Assembly (NCBI GenBank): GCA_013368445.1
Contig: JAACJO010000006.1
Coordinates: forward strand, 868,001 to 932,000
Length of the DNA: 64,000 nt
Origin: Leucocoprinus leucothites
Lineage: Eukaryota > Basidiomycota > Agaricomycetes > Agaricales > Agaricaceae
Direction: 5' to 3'
Shown piece after piece: positions 23,918-36,647 of this stretch. The notes below the pieces were generated by a model. That model saw nothing but the letters and a program-made list of their open reading frames with translations, made no database searches and had not been told where the DNA came from. The translations under genes and the position numbers were made by a program. Positions within the stretch are counted from its first letter, which is position 1. Every line of letters starts with the position of its first letter.

Positions 23918-25298
23918 CTCTAGAGGGTCTTTCTGATGGCTTGAATCAGAATGATTTGTGCGCTTGTGTGTTGCTGGTGGGAAGGCCGAAGGGGGTAGAG
24001 AAAGCAATTTCTGATAATTTTAGTATATATGTAATATGATAATTGTTCAGAGCAGCGCAAAGGATTCAAGATAGCACTACAACAAATTGTATCTTCACAC
24101 TTATGTCTCTTTTATGCAGCCTGGTTATGTAGTGGGTTCTTACCATGATATATATGACTAGTTTTTCTTCCTCGAGATTTTTGCTGCTCTTCAGTTTAAA
24201 ATTTCAAGCCTAGGCCGCTTGAGCTTTTGCACAAGACTCTCATGTTTTCGAGATAAGTAGCTCGGCGGTTACCACTCAACCTCGAATTTGGAAAGCTCCG
24301 TATCGTAGCTTTTTGCCCATCTTTATGTTATCCGATAATTATGAAGTTTGCTGACGACCAAGTAATTTGACCTGGCTCGCCCGTTGGCGTGGTACCGAAC
24401 TGATCGTAAGAGACTTTCTTTAACTCACAAAACAAGAATATAGAAAATCGGATTAAAACCTGACGCGATTGAAGCGATGTTACAATCAATCAAAAATCTT
24501 AGGAAATTGAACTGTTGATATAGAAACGATCCACTCTGTGAAATATGGCCAGGGAGGAGTTTAAGGACATTTACATAGAGCAGAGCTGGCTTGGGCTGAG
24601 GGTAGTTGTAGATACCTCTTACATGTCGGGGCCGCGGTGGTTTTGTAACAGTCTGAGAGGAAGCCTCAAAATTCAATCTGGTAGCCATTTCAAGAACCCG
24701 TGGTTAAGATATGAAATCGTCCCAATTAACGTTGCTGAAATCTTTGGATCCTGACCGACCCAACTACAACAGAAGTGCGCCGTTAGTCATTTAGTAAGTC
24801 GCCTGAGGCTGAAACTATCGTACGAAGTGTTCTCCAGCCAATCATGAGAAGTTACCCAGCAGAGAAGAAACATTGAGGGTGAGAGGCACCTTTTTTCCAA
24901 GTTGGTGCCACAGGTAACCATTGTCGATGAACAGTCATCCGTTCCACACAGAGAGCAGTGAATTCGACCGGAGTTTCAAATTCTACGACTCCGAGATTAA
25001 TAATCCACCCCCCCATTCAACTCCGACCCAAGCCTACTTAGAGGCTTTTCAGTTTCCTCAATTTCCTATAAAACAAGTCCTCTCGTGCTGGTCCAGAGGA
25101 TGTGACCTTGGTTTCATAAATTACGATGAGAGAAAAGCTCTCCCTACTGAAACCGGATCTCCCGGTTTCAGCGAACCAACATGGGTATCGAACTACTATA
25201 CGCATAAAAACTAATGTGCATGAAAGTTCCATTGCGTGCAAGAAAACAAAACCTGAGTCAACTAGAACCGGAATTCACTTCTTATCTCTCCAAGCCAC
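23918..25298. other. intergenic, no certain gene
   Basis: About 1.4 kb. An open frame with ATG at 24927 (MNSHPFHTESSEF, about 95 codons to 25214, plus strand) has fairly normal amino-acid composition but no motif and no visible splice partners. I would not annotate it as a gene. Confidence 0.35.
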
Positions 25299-26679
25299 TC
25301 AAGTACCATACGGTGCTCTCTTTACTATACCCTTCTGCGTACACTTCGGTAACATCTGCAAGACATCTTTATACGTCGACCAAGGCATGAACAGCGCCAA
25401 CTTCTCCAAATTCGTGAATCGAAGGTCGACATACTTATCCATCCTCTCCCAAACCTCTGTAAACATACTCTCTGTCCCCGGCCGCGGTTGGGGAGCAGCT
25501 CCACCAAGCCTTGACCATGTCGATGGGGTGATCATGTATAGCTCGAGGCTTTCAAGACGACGCGGCGTAGGCAAGCAATGCAAGAAGGGGACAACCCATG
25601 TAGAGAGTATGGCGACCGCTTCACGAATATCATCTACCGGCCGTCCGACCGCTGGATATTCGGCTCGGAATGCGCGGAGGTTGATTAGGTTCTCGATGTC
25701 ACTTGTAGGCAGAGCAAGATTCGACATATCTAGCTGGGTCTGATTTTCTATAAGTGATCGGGGACGATCAAAAACGACGTCAAAAGCGACGATCAGCGTT
25801 AATTCTCGAAAAGGCAATGATTCTCTGGTAGAGCTCACCGGGTAGTGGATTGGTGAACAGGAACTGGACAGTGAGATACTCGACGTTCCGGAAGTCACAA
25901 AATATAGTCTTTGGGCCAGCTGGTATGCTTCGATAGAATTGGATCGTGGCATGAGTGAGGCGACTCGTCGACATTTGGTGTTTTGGATCACGAAGCCAAG
26001 TGGTGAAGCCGTCGATGTAATCCGGATCTCCGAACAGGTTCAAATCTTTCACTCTGATTTTAGGTCCTGTTCGGGCTAGTTCTCCCTGCCCTCCTTCTCT
26101 AACATCATACCAAGCATCGCAGAGCGGTCCCAGGCCTCTGGTTGACGAGAACAAGACTAGAGAATGAAGATTGCTGCAGCTTGGGATCATAGCAAGAGGG
26201 AAGCCTGCGGTGCTCACAGCGAGCTTCACCAATGTGGGTAGCTGAAAGAGATTTCGTAATGCATTGCGCAATTGTGGTGTGAAGATATCGCTCTGGAACA
26301 GTATCTTGGCCGTGTCATTGGTGAGGATAAGAACGTGAACAGCACTGAGGTGAGCGAGGAAGAGATGAAAGTCGGGATCAACATCAGGCACCGCTAGTGG
26401 GTACCTGAGGCAGACCTGAAGAACCTGGATGGATGGGCCGATGTGCGAGTACCTTTCATCCTTGGCTATGGTCGAATATGGTAATGCATTCCGTGATCGC
26501 GGCCGGTACAAGGATGTGATGTAAAAAGTGGAAAACAGCTCATGTTGAGCAGGGAATCGCCAGCTGGAGCATACGAGCGAATAACGTTTTATTTCTTCTA
26601 GATGAGAAGGACCTCGATGTTTGAACTCTTTCCTGAATACATTACTAAGAATCTCGGGAGGAAGTTCTGTAGCCATCAT
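25299..26679 (-). CDS. F-box protein (429 aa, 2 exons)
   Basis: Exons 26679-25839 and 25747-25299 join in phase across a 91-nt intron with a GTGAGC donor and TTATAG acceptor. The F-box is at the N-terminus: MATELPPEILSNVFRKEF, then YSLVCSSWRFPAQHELF, the pattern that binds SKP1 in SCF ubiquitin ligases. The remainder has leucine-rich spacing (LVKLAVSTAGFPL, LESLELYMI, LEKLALFMPW), as in the many F-box proteins of Agaricomycetes that select substrates. I chose ATG 26679 because the longer frame upstream begins with TTG. A paralogue at 49720 has the same layout and an intron at the matching place. The gene is tail-first towards 25 kb and follows YVH1 on the same strand. Confidence 0.85.
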
Positions 26680-26870
26680 GGCGGTTGGAGTGTGAGTGTG
26701 ATTGGCGAATTTGGTGTTGTGTACCGAAGAGTCACTCAAGATAACGTGAGGACTAATGCTAGTCTAAGCACTTTTGATTATTCTAAAAGCAGATTAATCG
26801 AAAAACGTTCGTTCCCGAGAAAAGTAATTGCCACAACCATGAGATATATAAAATGACTGTAAAAACTCGT

Positions 26871-28944
26871 TTAAACTGCAATCTCGTCCACTTTCGACCT
26901 GTTTATACAGAAACCCTACCATATAAACATGAGCAGGGGAAGAGTCAGGCGCACGGAATGTCGAACATACCGGAACAACCCATTCTTTGCACCCACAACA
27001 CACTCCTGCCCAATCGTAGTTACCGAGCTTCGCACCACATTTCTTGTTAGGACAAATAATCTTGCCCGACAAATGGCCATCTTGTAGGAACGGTTCCATC
27101 CATTTCATCTATTCTAGTTTCAACGACAGAGGCAAACACAAAAAATGGAATTACGCACGGGTTCAACAAAATATCCCGAGCATTTGGGATTCACAATGAT
27201 CGGCGCACTGACGACAAACTGCTTGGGCTGTGCTATGCCAGGGGAAGTGGGGGGTGTTGGAATAGAGGAGGAGGATGAACGCAGGGCTGCGAGCTTAGGA
27301 TTAGCATATAAGTGAGCGGCAAGGTTGGCGGAACTAATGAGGTGAGTTGTCATAGGTTCTTGGCTAGAGGCCCCGTTGGCTGCAGTTGGCGACTCGGATG
27401 CCTCTGCACCTATCTCGCTCGCGTCCGAAGGAAGGAGCTCCTTCGTGGACTCTGATGCAGGGGTGATGACCGCATCCGATAATCGTCTACCCAAAAGCCT
27501 GGCAGCTTCAGCATGGAAGTGTTCTGGTGGTCCCCCCTCTCCTTCGTCATCATCATCGTCATCATCAACCGCTGACGACATCGTCAGGGACGAATCCATC
27601 AAACCTCTTGACACGCTCCTGAAATTCTTCAGTCTCTCAGCGCCAGAAGCATTGCGCGTCAGCGACCCATCACTGGATTCTCGCCCATCCCGAGATTCTT
27701 CCGCGATACTCTTCTCACTACCAGGAGAGCCAATCGTCGACATCGCCAATGAATCTCCTAGTATACCACTTCCAAATGATAACCTTGAACGTGACGGTCT
27801 CCGCTGTCCAGGTCCGGTTCCACCAGCTATTGGAGTAGACTGGCCGAAGGAAGACCTATGATGGACTTCAGAAGGTCTTCTAGATGCAGCGGGCGTCATC
27901 GAAGCAGGCGTTTCTGGTCCTAGCTGGCCATGATCAAGCATGTGCTCCCGCGCAGCTAACTCATGACGGCACATCTTACACCGGATGCGTCGACGAGGTA
28001 TGGGTGTCGGGGTGGGCGGAGTGGAATCAGATCCAGGAGTACGTGGATAGCTTGCAAGCATGTCAAGGTCTAATGATGTTCCGTCGCCGTCTGAGGATGA
28101 AGCGATTGGATGGATGTGAGTTGACGAGACAAGCCGAGAAGGAAATACGATGAATTGATTGTCAATTTTTGGAGCTGATAAGATAACGAGACAGAACTCA
28201 CTCATTACGTCTTCAACAGTCCGTCCCAGGTAATATCGTCGTATATCCTTCTCTTTCTTTGAAATTCGATAATGAGCTTTGTGGAAGACTTCAAGTTGCT
28301 GTATAAAATTAGGGTTTGGGCTAGCATAAAGCCTGAGTCACAAGTGGTCTGTGAGTCAGACACTGGGAACGTACTCGATGTAAGGACGAGCTTTGCGAAT
28401 AAGCTCCAGAGCTCCTTCTGGATCAAGATTCTGGCGATACATAAGGTACGCCGCAACAATGGTCGCACTTCGACCTAATCTCAAACTCTGAGCCTTCAGA
28501 ATTCGTCGACAAACAGAAGAGATTACTTACTAACACCGGCCTGACAGTGCACCAGGACACCCCGACCCTTGTCTAATTCTGCTTGAATGAAGTGTATTGA
28601 GGGTAAAAGATGGGAAAGGATATCTGCGTCCTCAGTGTCATCGATCAAAATCTGGTGTCGAATGAAAGTCTAGAGAGTCAAAAAATCCGGTACAGTCAGG
28701 AGCGCTGCTATCGGTGTGACTCGTATGATCCGAAGCGCTTGCATACCTCATTAACCGTAATTCGCCCTCGCATAGCGGAAAGAATGCTAAAGATGTTATT
28801 TGCCTTGAGTTTCTCGACGTTCATAGCGCTGGGGAGGTCCCCTATCCACAGGCCGGATATGACTTCGTTCATCATGGTGTGGTGATGGTGGTGGTTGGAG
28901 TCAAACGGAGTTCTTATAGCTGCTGTACCACAAGCCCTAGGCAT
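26871..28944 (-). CDS. YVH1: YVH1-type dual-specificity phosphatase (556 aa, 7 exons)
   Basis: Seven exons join in phase: 28944-28747, 28669-28531, 28474-28375, 28320-28202, 28090-27159, 27108-26971, 26915-26871. The phosphatase domain opens with ISGLWIGDLPSA and carries the P-loop HCQAGVSRSATIV (Cys108 nucleophile, Arg114), followed by PNPNFIQQLEVF. The C-terminal half has the YVH1 zinc-binding region: IRCKMCRHELAAREHMLDHGQ, NPKCSGYFVEP, then CPNKKCGAKLGNYDWAGVCCGCKEW, ending GFCINRSKVDEIAV. In yeast this protein releases Mrt4 during 60S ribosome assembly, using the zinc region. A disordered Ser-rich insert of about 200 residues lies between the two zinc parts. An alternative start is the Met pair at MMNEVISGLW. 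Confidence 0.95.
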
Positions 28945-30666
28945 GCCTGAATACTACATCATGTTGTGGAGCAACGCCACTTTAAATTAGATATAGTTCT
29001 TCCTTCTGCCTCTGGACCACCTCGTAGGCTATCCGCCGAAATCCAATGCCATTACTTTTGCCTAATTTACAATCCTAATCGAGAAATATCCTAGCCATTT
29101 ATCGTAAGCTCCACGAAAGCCTGATTTAAAGCACTGGGCCCTGATAATCTGGAGGGTCCCGGTCAGAGAGTGGGTGAGGTGACGGGGCGCTGAAAAGTAG
29201 GCCTAGGGAATTTTTTGATAACTTTGTGAAGAGAACGGAGGGCAAAAATTTGGCTTGAGGCTACCGCAAAGGACGACGGGGTGGATTTGAGGTTTCCCCA
29301 ATCTGGCGACTGGACGAGAATTTTTCTGGGACGGCCTCCAACAGAACTTTCTGGGATTCCTGTAAAGTTTGCATGGCCACCTACATCAAATCCCTGAAAT
29401 CCCTGGCCAATTGGCTGGGTAACTTAGAGTCACTGTCGATGTCATCTATTAACCTTTGGTGAAACTAAAAAAGCTCTGAAGCCAGTGATGTCCCACTCAC
29501 TCCAATACGATCAGTTACCACCCGAGAGCGACACTGCTGTGATCCTCAGGGTTTTTTCCAGAGTATTCCGCGTGCTACCAGAAAGGAGACATCCTGTGGT
29601 GAAGTCATAGAAGCATCATCATATTTAAGAGGTGAGTAAAAGCTGTTGGCATCGGGCTCACGAGCCGCCAGCGGGTAATGTACGACCAATGCTGGTCCGG
29701 AGTTCCCACCAAACGATCATGACCAAGAGAGGGTTACCATCGCTCCGGGGACCAAGACTTTTAAAGTTGGTGACCACCGAAGATATGCTCAGCTTTTACA
29801 CATGATTGGTTTATAGGTCGGGTAGGAGCAACGAGGTTAGCACTGGTGGCCATCTGCCAGTCTAGCTAACAATCTGGCTTCTGATGAGTTATGCTGTGGT
29901 TTCACGCTAACATGAAGCTCGTAGCCTCCATAGAAACTTGACATTGGCCTGACACCGGATGTTTGATTGACGTCGCTCCTGCCAGAGCGACTCAGGTGGT
30001 ACTTTGAAACCTAATGACATGTGTTTAAACCGTGCGTCGGTCATCATCGTTGAAAGATCAGTCATTGATGTTGGGTTCGTCCATGCTCAACAAGGAATGG
30101 GTCAAGGAAGACCAATAGAAGACAGCGGACTCTGATCTGACAAGGATCGCACGATAAGCAAACTTGAGTCACTCTGTCCTAACTACTTGTTACGTCAACG
30201 TACTTTCAACTATTTTGATGATCGTCCTCGTGCACATAATGGGGAGGCTTGGATGAGTGTCTGAGCGCTTGTATTAGAATCGAGATGATAAGTACTGCAG
30301 TACGCCATCTCTTGTTATTTATAGTGTGGTCGTGGTTATAATTGATTTGCTGAAACGGCATTATCAGTGACAAGAACTCCTGTTCTAGAGATACATGTCA
30401 TCAGACAACCTTGGTGATATCGCTGTCCGCCGTGCATTTGCTCGCGTGCCTGAGTCTGGGTCCGAAAAAGGGGAATGAAAGGCAGCACTAGCATCCGAAC
30501 CGCTTCCGAGTCCCTTAGATGAAGATACACTCCAAGATATCCCGAGTCGACAATCGTTTGAAGCGAACTCTGGGATCAGATAGTAACAAACAGCATGGTT
30601 TTATTTCATCTACATAGTTTGTAAGCTGGGGAATTTTACAGTCTTAACGTTATTCGGAGCCGAGAT
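28945..30666. other. intergenic, no gene seen
   Basis: About 1.7 kb with no frame longer than 64 codons that makes sense and no tRNA or repeat that I could find. It lies between the YVH1 start and the first GH25 gene. Confidence 0.4.
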
Positions 30667-31632
30667 CTATGAACCTTTTGCCATACTATTTACATGAAGT
30701 TAGCACATGTTCCATTCCGATATGAACAGATGACATACCGCTTGAGGCCAGCGCTATCGCCGTTGAAGATATCCTGGTCACCGGGGCCGGTAGAACCAGA
30801 GTCGGCGTACTGCCAGAAAGTTGCGTACCTTCAGAAGTCACTTTTGTTAAGCCCCAAATTATAAAAGAAAAATATGCCGAAATGCTTACGAATAGCCCGC
30901 GGGCAAAGTTCCGATGCTGGAGGAGTAACGGGCGATCCAGAGAGGGTTGTCATTCTGGAAGCCGCTGGCATTACCAGTGCATTGAGTCCACCAGTCGGTG
31001 GTGGTGTAAATGACGGGGTAGCGACCAGTCTTGGAGTGGTAAGTATTAGAGAAGTCCTTGACCCAAGCAACCATAGCCGAGTGGCTCAGACCGTAGCAGG
31101 TAGCTCCATAAGGGTTGTCTATGAAGTGAATTGGATGGAGAGGTTAGCAAGTACTCAACTTTTAAAATCAGTCGTACGTACATTCGATATCGAGAGCACC
31201 AGGGAGGGTGATGCCGTCGGCACTCCAGCCACCACCATGCGCCAGGAAGTAGTTAGCCTGGGTAGCACCAGAGGAGACGTCTGGGCGAGCGAAGTGATAA
31301 CCGCCGCGGATCAGGCCAGCGTTGGTTGCACCACTGTTATACCTGTTAGCAAATGCATCATTGATGAATCAATCGTATGTACATACGTGTACTGCGAGCT
31401 AAAGGAGGGGTTCGTGTAACCTACAATACATTAGCCACCAGCATGCCATATAGCCAGGAAGTTACTACGCACCAGTGCCCTCAGTCGCCTTGATGAAAGC
31501 GAATTCGCCACCATTGGCCTTGACAGTGTTCCAGTTAACGCTAGGCTGGTAGCCGGAAACGTCAATTCCCTTTGGGCTGGCCGCAGAGACGATTGCAGGG
31601 AGAGCGAGTGCAAGAGCAGCAAGCCACTTCAT
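30667..31632 (-). CDS. secreted GH25 lysozyme (N-acetylmuramidase), copy A (227 aa)
   Basis: Six exons join in phase: 31632-31473, 31420-31387, 31333-31182, 31118-30890, 30828-30739, 30685-30667. A signal peptide ([17 protein letters not shown]) is followed at once by the GH25 domain. GIDVSGYQ holds Asp24, GALDIEYNPYG holds Asp113 and the catalytic Glu115, IYTTTDWW and [10 protein letters not shown] complete the barrel. The family cleaves the beta-1,4 bond between N-acetylmuramic acid and N-acetylglucosamine in bacterial peptidoglycan (Chalaropsis-type lysozyme). The last exon is only 19 nt (encoding MAKGS). If it is not spliced on, the frame runs to a different end. Exon lengths match those of copies B and C almost exactly. 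A TATA box lies upstream. Confidence 0.93.
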
Positions 31633-31693
31633 GGTTGTTGGGAGATTTATTGAACAAGAAAGTCCACTGTCTTGTCCGGTCAGCGCACTCACG

Positions 31694-31700
31694 TTTTATA
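31694..31700 (-). promoter_or_regulatory. TATA box of GH25 copy A
   Basis: TATAAAA on the minus strand, about 62 bases before the ATG at 31632. All three GH25 genes have a similar box. Confidence 0.6.
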
Positions 31701-31892
31701 CTTGGTGGATCTTGTTCTTCTGCCTCTGGTTCCAAATAGGGCCTGACAGGGCTAGAAGGCCGAGAGTAAGAATCTGACAGAAACATACTACGTCGTAATG
31801 TGTTGCGAGTGGGCTTCGCATTAAGCGAACATGATTCCATCCCATGATCACGTTCTGGAGATAACCAATAACAGCTGGCGAATCCACTGGTC

Positions 31893-33240
31893 TCAGAACA
31901 AAAGTTTGGTGCCTAATTGCCCGCGGAGCACGTTGCTCCCAACATTCGCAATTACACCTGAAATTAAGAAGTTCATGTCGTTCATAAATATCAACTGCAA
32001 ATCAATAGGGAAGATGGTGATAATCATCGCACCTTTTGGACACTCCCGTCGCAATTTGATGGACGAGGCCCTTCCACATGGTTTAAAGGCGGCGATGCCT
32101 ACTCGCGCATCGACTCTGATGTCTGTGGAAGGCGGCTCAACCATTTGGAAAGAAAGATGCGAGCACTGTGTCCATGTGGCGGTGAGTAGAGGATAGGATT
32201 AATTCGCCGAAAGCGACTTCCGTAGCAAAACTAGGTCATGTGGGGGAACAGGTACCCGGTACTTGGGAGGTAGCCCGTGGGTCAACTCACCAACGTGGGC
32301 CAGTCTATGATTCACACACTAGTGTTGATCATGCCAAACGCTGGACGTTGTGTATCGTGTCAGGCGCTCTGTTTCCTAGGTATTTCAAGGAGAAAATATG
32401 CCAAGTTTTGGTAGAAATCGATACTGCGAGTGCAGTTGGAGCAATAGTGGCAATTGCAAGGAATATCATCAATCCCAAGTAGAGGGAGAGGTGCTCGTGT
32501 GACCCAAAAATCAACTTCAAGGACCGCTAGCGGAGATAAGTACACTGACAACCTTTGGAGTTCCAGATAGAGATTCGCTCCACATTTCAACGAAGCTTCA
32601 AAAATATCCGTGCCTCATGATATCCTGTACAGCTCATAGCCTTTCGTGAATGGGGAAACAAGAATAATATAAACATGTCAACATACCATAGGTACATTGA
32701 AACATTGGAAGCTTTTATAGCCTTGATCCCCACAGAATTGCCGCATATCGTGAATAAAACAGACCACGCAGCCAAGAAATTTGGCATACACATATGCTGG
32801 AGGATAACGATAGGCGCGACTCATGAAAGAGGAATTCGGACAATCTTTGGAGTTTGGAGGGGCAGACAATGTGAAGGTGTGACGTACTCATGGTCGGCTA
32901 GCCCCGGCGTGACAAGAATCTACTGCTCAGGTTATTTTTAGGCTGAGTACTACTGACTCTCAGCCACGTTCGAGAATATCTCAGCCACCCTCTTCGACAA
33001 AGTGGTATCCACCACATTGGAACTCTGATATCGTTGAAGACCGCCTGTTCATGTTTGACAGAAGCATTAGCCCGAGGTTGGTCAGTGATTCCGCCCTTCT
33101 GCCTTCTGGAGGCATTCGCAAAGAGACGATGATGAGCTGCCATCTAGTGCATTTCCATAGAAACTCATGTTTGGTTGTTTATATGAGTGGGTGGTGATAT
33201 TTCGCACAAACGTGCAATGAGCAGTAGACAATTTGCAGAG
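31893..33240 (-). pseudogene. possible decayed multi-pass membrane protein gene
   Basis: Several minus-strand segments between the two GH25 genes encode hydrophobic, helix-like stretches (for example YLGLMIFLAIATIAPTALAV, SMYLWYVDMFILFLF, FLAAWSVLFTICGN). The order resembles the seven-helix orphan membrane proteins common in Agaricomycetes, but stops and frame changes break it, and I could not join the pieces by clean splicing. It may be a pseudogene or a gene with introns I failed to place. Confidence 0.25.
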
Positions 33241-33268
33241 CCCTGAGATCAATCGGCCGAAGCCACAC

Positions 33269-33284
33269 ATATATATATATATAT
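33269..33284. repeat. (AT)8 microsatellite
   Basis: Eight uninterrupted AT units, just beyond the 3' end of GH25 copy B. Confidence 0.8.
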
Positions 33285-33343
33285 CATTTCACAAGCTAGG
33301 TAGCCATTCGACAAGACCATACTACAGCGGTGCTTCCAAAGAC

Positions 33344-34305
33344 TTATGAGCCCTTAGCCATGCTAACCAACCAGATAGTCAGTATTGTTTTGATATCCTG
33401 GGATCAAGATCTGTCTTACCGCTTGAGTCCTGCACTGTCACCATTAAAGATGTCCTGATCGCCAGGGTTAGCTCCAGAGTCTGCGTATTGCCAGAAAGTG
33501 GCAAAGCTAGAAGATGGAAGCAAGATTAACGATAAAGGGATTCTGAAATTAAGGATTTGCTCACGAATAGCCGGAGGGTAGCGCGCCAATGCTAGACGAG
33601 TAACGGGCAATCCAGAGAGGATTATCGTTCTGGAAGCCACTGGCGTTACCAGTGCATTGTGTCCACCAGTCAGTTGTGGTATAGATAACAGGGAAGCGGC
33701 CAGTCTTGGAGTGGTAGGTGTTGGAGAAGTCCTTGACCCAAGCAACCATAGCAGCATGGCTCAAACCATAACAGGTGGCGCCATAGGGATTATCTATTAA
33801 GTGGAGGAAATAGGGGTTAAGATCAGATGAATAGCCTTAATTTCTGATTAACGTACATTCGATGTCGAGAGCACCGGGGAGGGTGATACCATCAGCAGAC
33901 CAGCCACCACCATGAGCCAAGAAAAAGTTGGCTTGGGTAGCGCCGGACGAAATATCGGGACGAGCGAAGTGATAAGAGCCTCGGATGAGACCAGCGTTAG
34001 TTGCACCACTGCAACCTCAGTTAGCTTCATGTTTGATAGTGAATTCAGAGTGAACCTACACGTAATGCTCGCTGAACAAGGGGTCCGTGTAGCCTGCACC
34101 ATAATGCGATCAGCAAATAGCTTATTCCAACAATTAAGGTGGTCTACTAACTCGTTCCTTCTGTAGCCTTCATGTAAACAAACTCAACACCTTTGGATTT
34201 GACAGTATTGAAGTTAACAGATCCCTGCCAATGGGAGATATCGATACCCTGGGGTGCCGCAAGGGCAACTGGAAGGACGAGAGCGAGTGCAGCCAACCAC
34301 TTCAT
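33344..34305 (-). CDS. secreted GH25 lysozyme, copy B (224 aa)
   Basis: Exons 34305-34152, 34093-34060, 34008-33857, 33793-33565, 33506-33420 and 33362-33344 join in phase. The signal peptide [16 protein letters not shown] precedes GIDISHWQ (Asp22), GALDIEYNPYG (Asp111, Glu113), IYTTTDWW and [10 protein letters not shown]. Exon lengths of 34, 152, 229 and 19 nt are identical to copies A and C, so all three come from one ancestral gene. Reading through after exon 5 gives CGG TAA, an apparent stop. However, the same bases form a GTAAGA donor and a 57-nt intron leads to the 19-nt exon coding MAKGS, as in copy A. It is closest in sequence to copy A, 1.7 kb away on the same strand: a tandem duplicate. 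Confidence 0.93.
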
Positions 34306-34369
34306 GGTGATAGTAGTAAAAGTGACTTTCTGGCGGCGTTGGTGAAGAAACCGTGTCCCTAGACCCACC

Positions 34370-34377
34370 TTTTTATG
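34370..34377 (-). promoter_or_regulatory. TATA-like box of GH25 copy B
   Basis: CATAAAAA on the minus strand, about 65 bases upstream of the ATG at 34305. Confidence 0.5.
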
Positions 34378-34389
34378 CCTCTACACAGA

Positions 34390-36647
34390 GCAGAATAACC
34401 CACGGAAACGAAGGAATCTACTACCTCTAAGAATAAGGAGGGAGAGAATACCGGTCCCATGATCCACGACACATCATGCTAAGCTGAACCCATCTCCCTG
34501 TTTTTGGGAGCGTTGGATAGTTCTCACATCGCACACTGCAACCTGCAGATAAGAAGTTCACATCAGCTAACGGTCAACAATTCATTCTGATAATAATCCT
34601 ACTTCTGTGCCTTCTCCACACCGGAATTTTCCGCGAAAAGGGTGAATCCGTTCCTTTATTCCTGTCTGCCGAATGCTTGCTGCATGACATGATACTTCTA
34701 TAATCTTAGAGGACGTTCTTCCGTGATGGAAACTTGACATAGATTTGACGTAGGCATGTTCTCGATTATTTCGGTCCAACTTCCTCGTGTTATGTGTCGT
34801 TTCTTTGCATCAAATACATTCGTCATGACCTGCCAGCTGAGTGTCTGCTGTGAAGCGTGTGATCTCTCGGCTAATTGGAGAGAATCTCGCAAGGTAGTCA
34901 AGGCAAATATTCGAACTGGTTCCGCAGCCGCGAAGGTTCGGGACGGGCGAGATTTTTCATCATGCAAAGGAGCTAACCGCAAGCACTTAATCATTACGCA
35001 CAGATCCTGTGCCTAGAGAGTGGTTAGCAACGTTATTGCGATCCAGGCTTGGCATTCTCTATTATCAGGTTCCGCAGTGGTGCCGTAATGTCCGTGTTCC
35101 GGTGGAGGAGTCTTCTCAAGCCTTCGCGACACTCGTAGCCGACAGTTCCACATGGTCGCGCAGACACCAGAAGGCAAGGTCTACGGCGAATCCAGTCATT
35201 TAGCCGAGGTGCATATGCGACGAAGTCATCTCGTCTGTTGGAGCGCATGAACCGCCCCACATTTAATACGTGTGCCATATGAAAAGTGAGAAAGAGTTTG
35301 AAGAGCAGATACTGGGGTAAACCGAGCGATACAAAAGGAGATGATGCGCGCTGAATGGTAAAGCTGATAAAGGGTGAAGGCCTAATTCAACGGATCAGTG
35401 GAGCTTTTGAGGAGGAATAGTATTTCAAGCGGAGTTTATACTCGCATGACGGCATCGGCATTCTTGAACCAATCGGGGTCTTCTTCAAGGATCCGGAATG
35501 AGATTAGACCTCTGTGCTCAATGACCCTTAATCACAGTGATAGGGGTCAATTGGGCTCGCGTTTAAATTTCCGCCTCAATGGAAGTCATAGCTGCAGATG
35601 CTATGATAAAGAAATGCCGAGTTCAAGTCTGGCCTCGGTCAAGGTGAAGTCAGACCCCGTTTCCAGCATGCCATTCTTGGCGTCAGAAATTCGGTAATTC
35701 AAAATTCCGTGTGGTAGCAGTCTGAGAGAACAGCTGAAGTAATGAATTGACTCGGGGACCCAACATACTCGCGAGAGTAGTAGCGACTCGGAATATCAAA
35801 GATACGCTCCGGTCTCCCCAGTGCATCTGGTCAGTGGCTTTTGAACCCCGAAGGAGACCGAGACTCTCATCAACCACCGCTCAGACGTAACCACTTGCAT
35901 CATCGTGTCGTCTGATTTCTTTGGGCGCGACGGCTCAGCGGCACTTTAGTATATTATCTCACCACTGTGGTCATTCGCCGCGATCATAGTAAGGTCCGCC
36001 TAAAGAAGTCATGCTATGATTTAACGGTGCCATGAATCGAGGGTAACGAGGCGTTGTATATTTACTAGTTGAATTTCGACAGTTTTGTCCAGCTATTAGC
36101 CTATGGTCTTGTCCGGCGAAGTTCAATCTTAGTTCAATGGCTATTCTAAAAATATGGAGCACTGTCGAGATACTCAAGAGGTCCCACAAGGAAGCAAAAA
36201 AAAATACATACTGTGGGTCAATGATGAGTCCTAGGTGTAAATCAGGGACAATTCGAAGGGGGAGGTAACGCTTCATCTGAGCGGAAACACCTCTATCAGA
36301 TCTTTTGCTGTATCCTCTCGTCTTGAAATCGGCAAAATCCGCCCTCCTTGGATGGTGTAGTACTACAGCACGCACTGCCTGTATGGGCCTCAAGCCCGTT
36401 CTCGGATGGAAATCTATAAATAGCTGGAATAGTAATAACTTAAAGCACAGGATCGTCCGGACGATACTAATGATAGGTGCACAAATACAATAGTCAAAAT
36501 CATAAATACTCAAAATAATGTGATGCGAAATGGCGACCTCGGGCTAAACGGAGACCACACAGTAAGAGTAACGGATGAAGAAAACGGCGAAAGACAACAT
36601 TGGGCTGTTCACTCCTCTTTGCCCCAGATAATCGAGCTACCAAACAT
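34390..36647. other. intergenic, no gene I can support
   Basis: About 2.2 kb. The longest frame (minus, 36513-35971, 180 codons) contains MKRYLPLRIVPDLH but no known motif. Its composition is odd, and it might be a further exon of the Pro-rich gene ending at 36648 or mere chance. Confidence 0.35.

Noticed and set aside
25748..25838. Frame break in the F-box gene, looking like a frameshift pseudogene
   Set aside because: GTGAGC donor, TTATAG acceptor and correct phase explain it as a 91-nt intron, and the paralogue at 49720 has an intron at the same place.
35971..36513. 180-codon minus-strand frame
   Set aside because: No motif, unusual composition and no credible splice to the Pro-rich gene upstream; left as intergenic.
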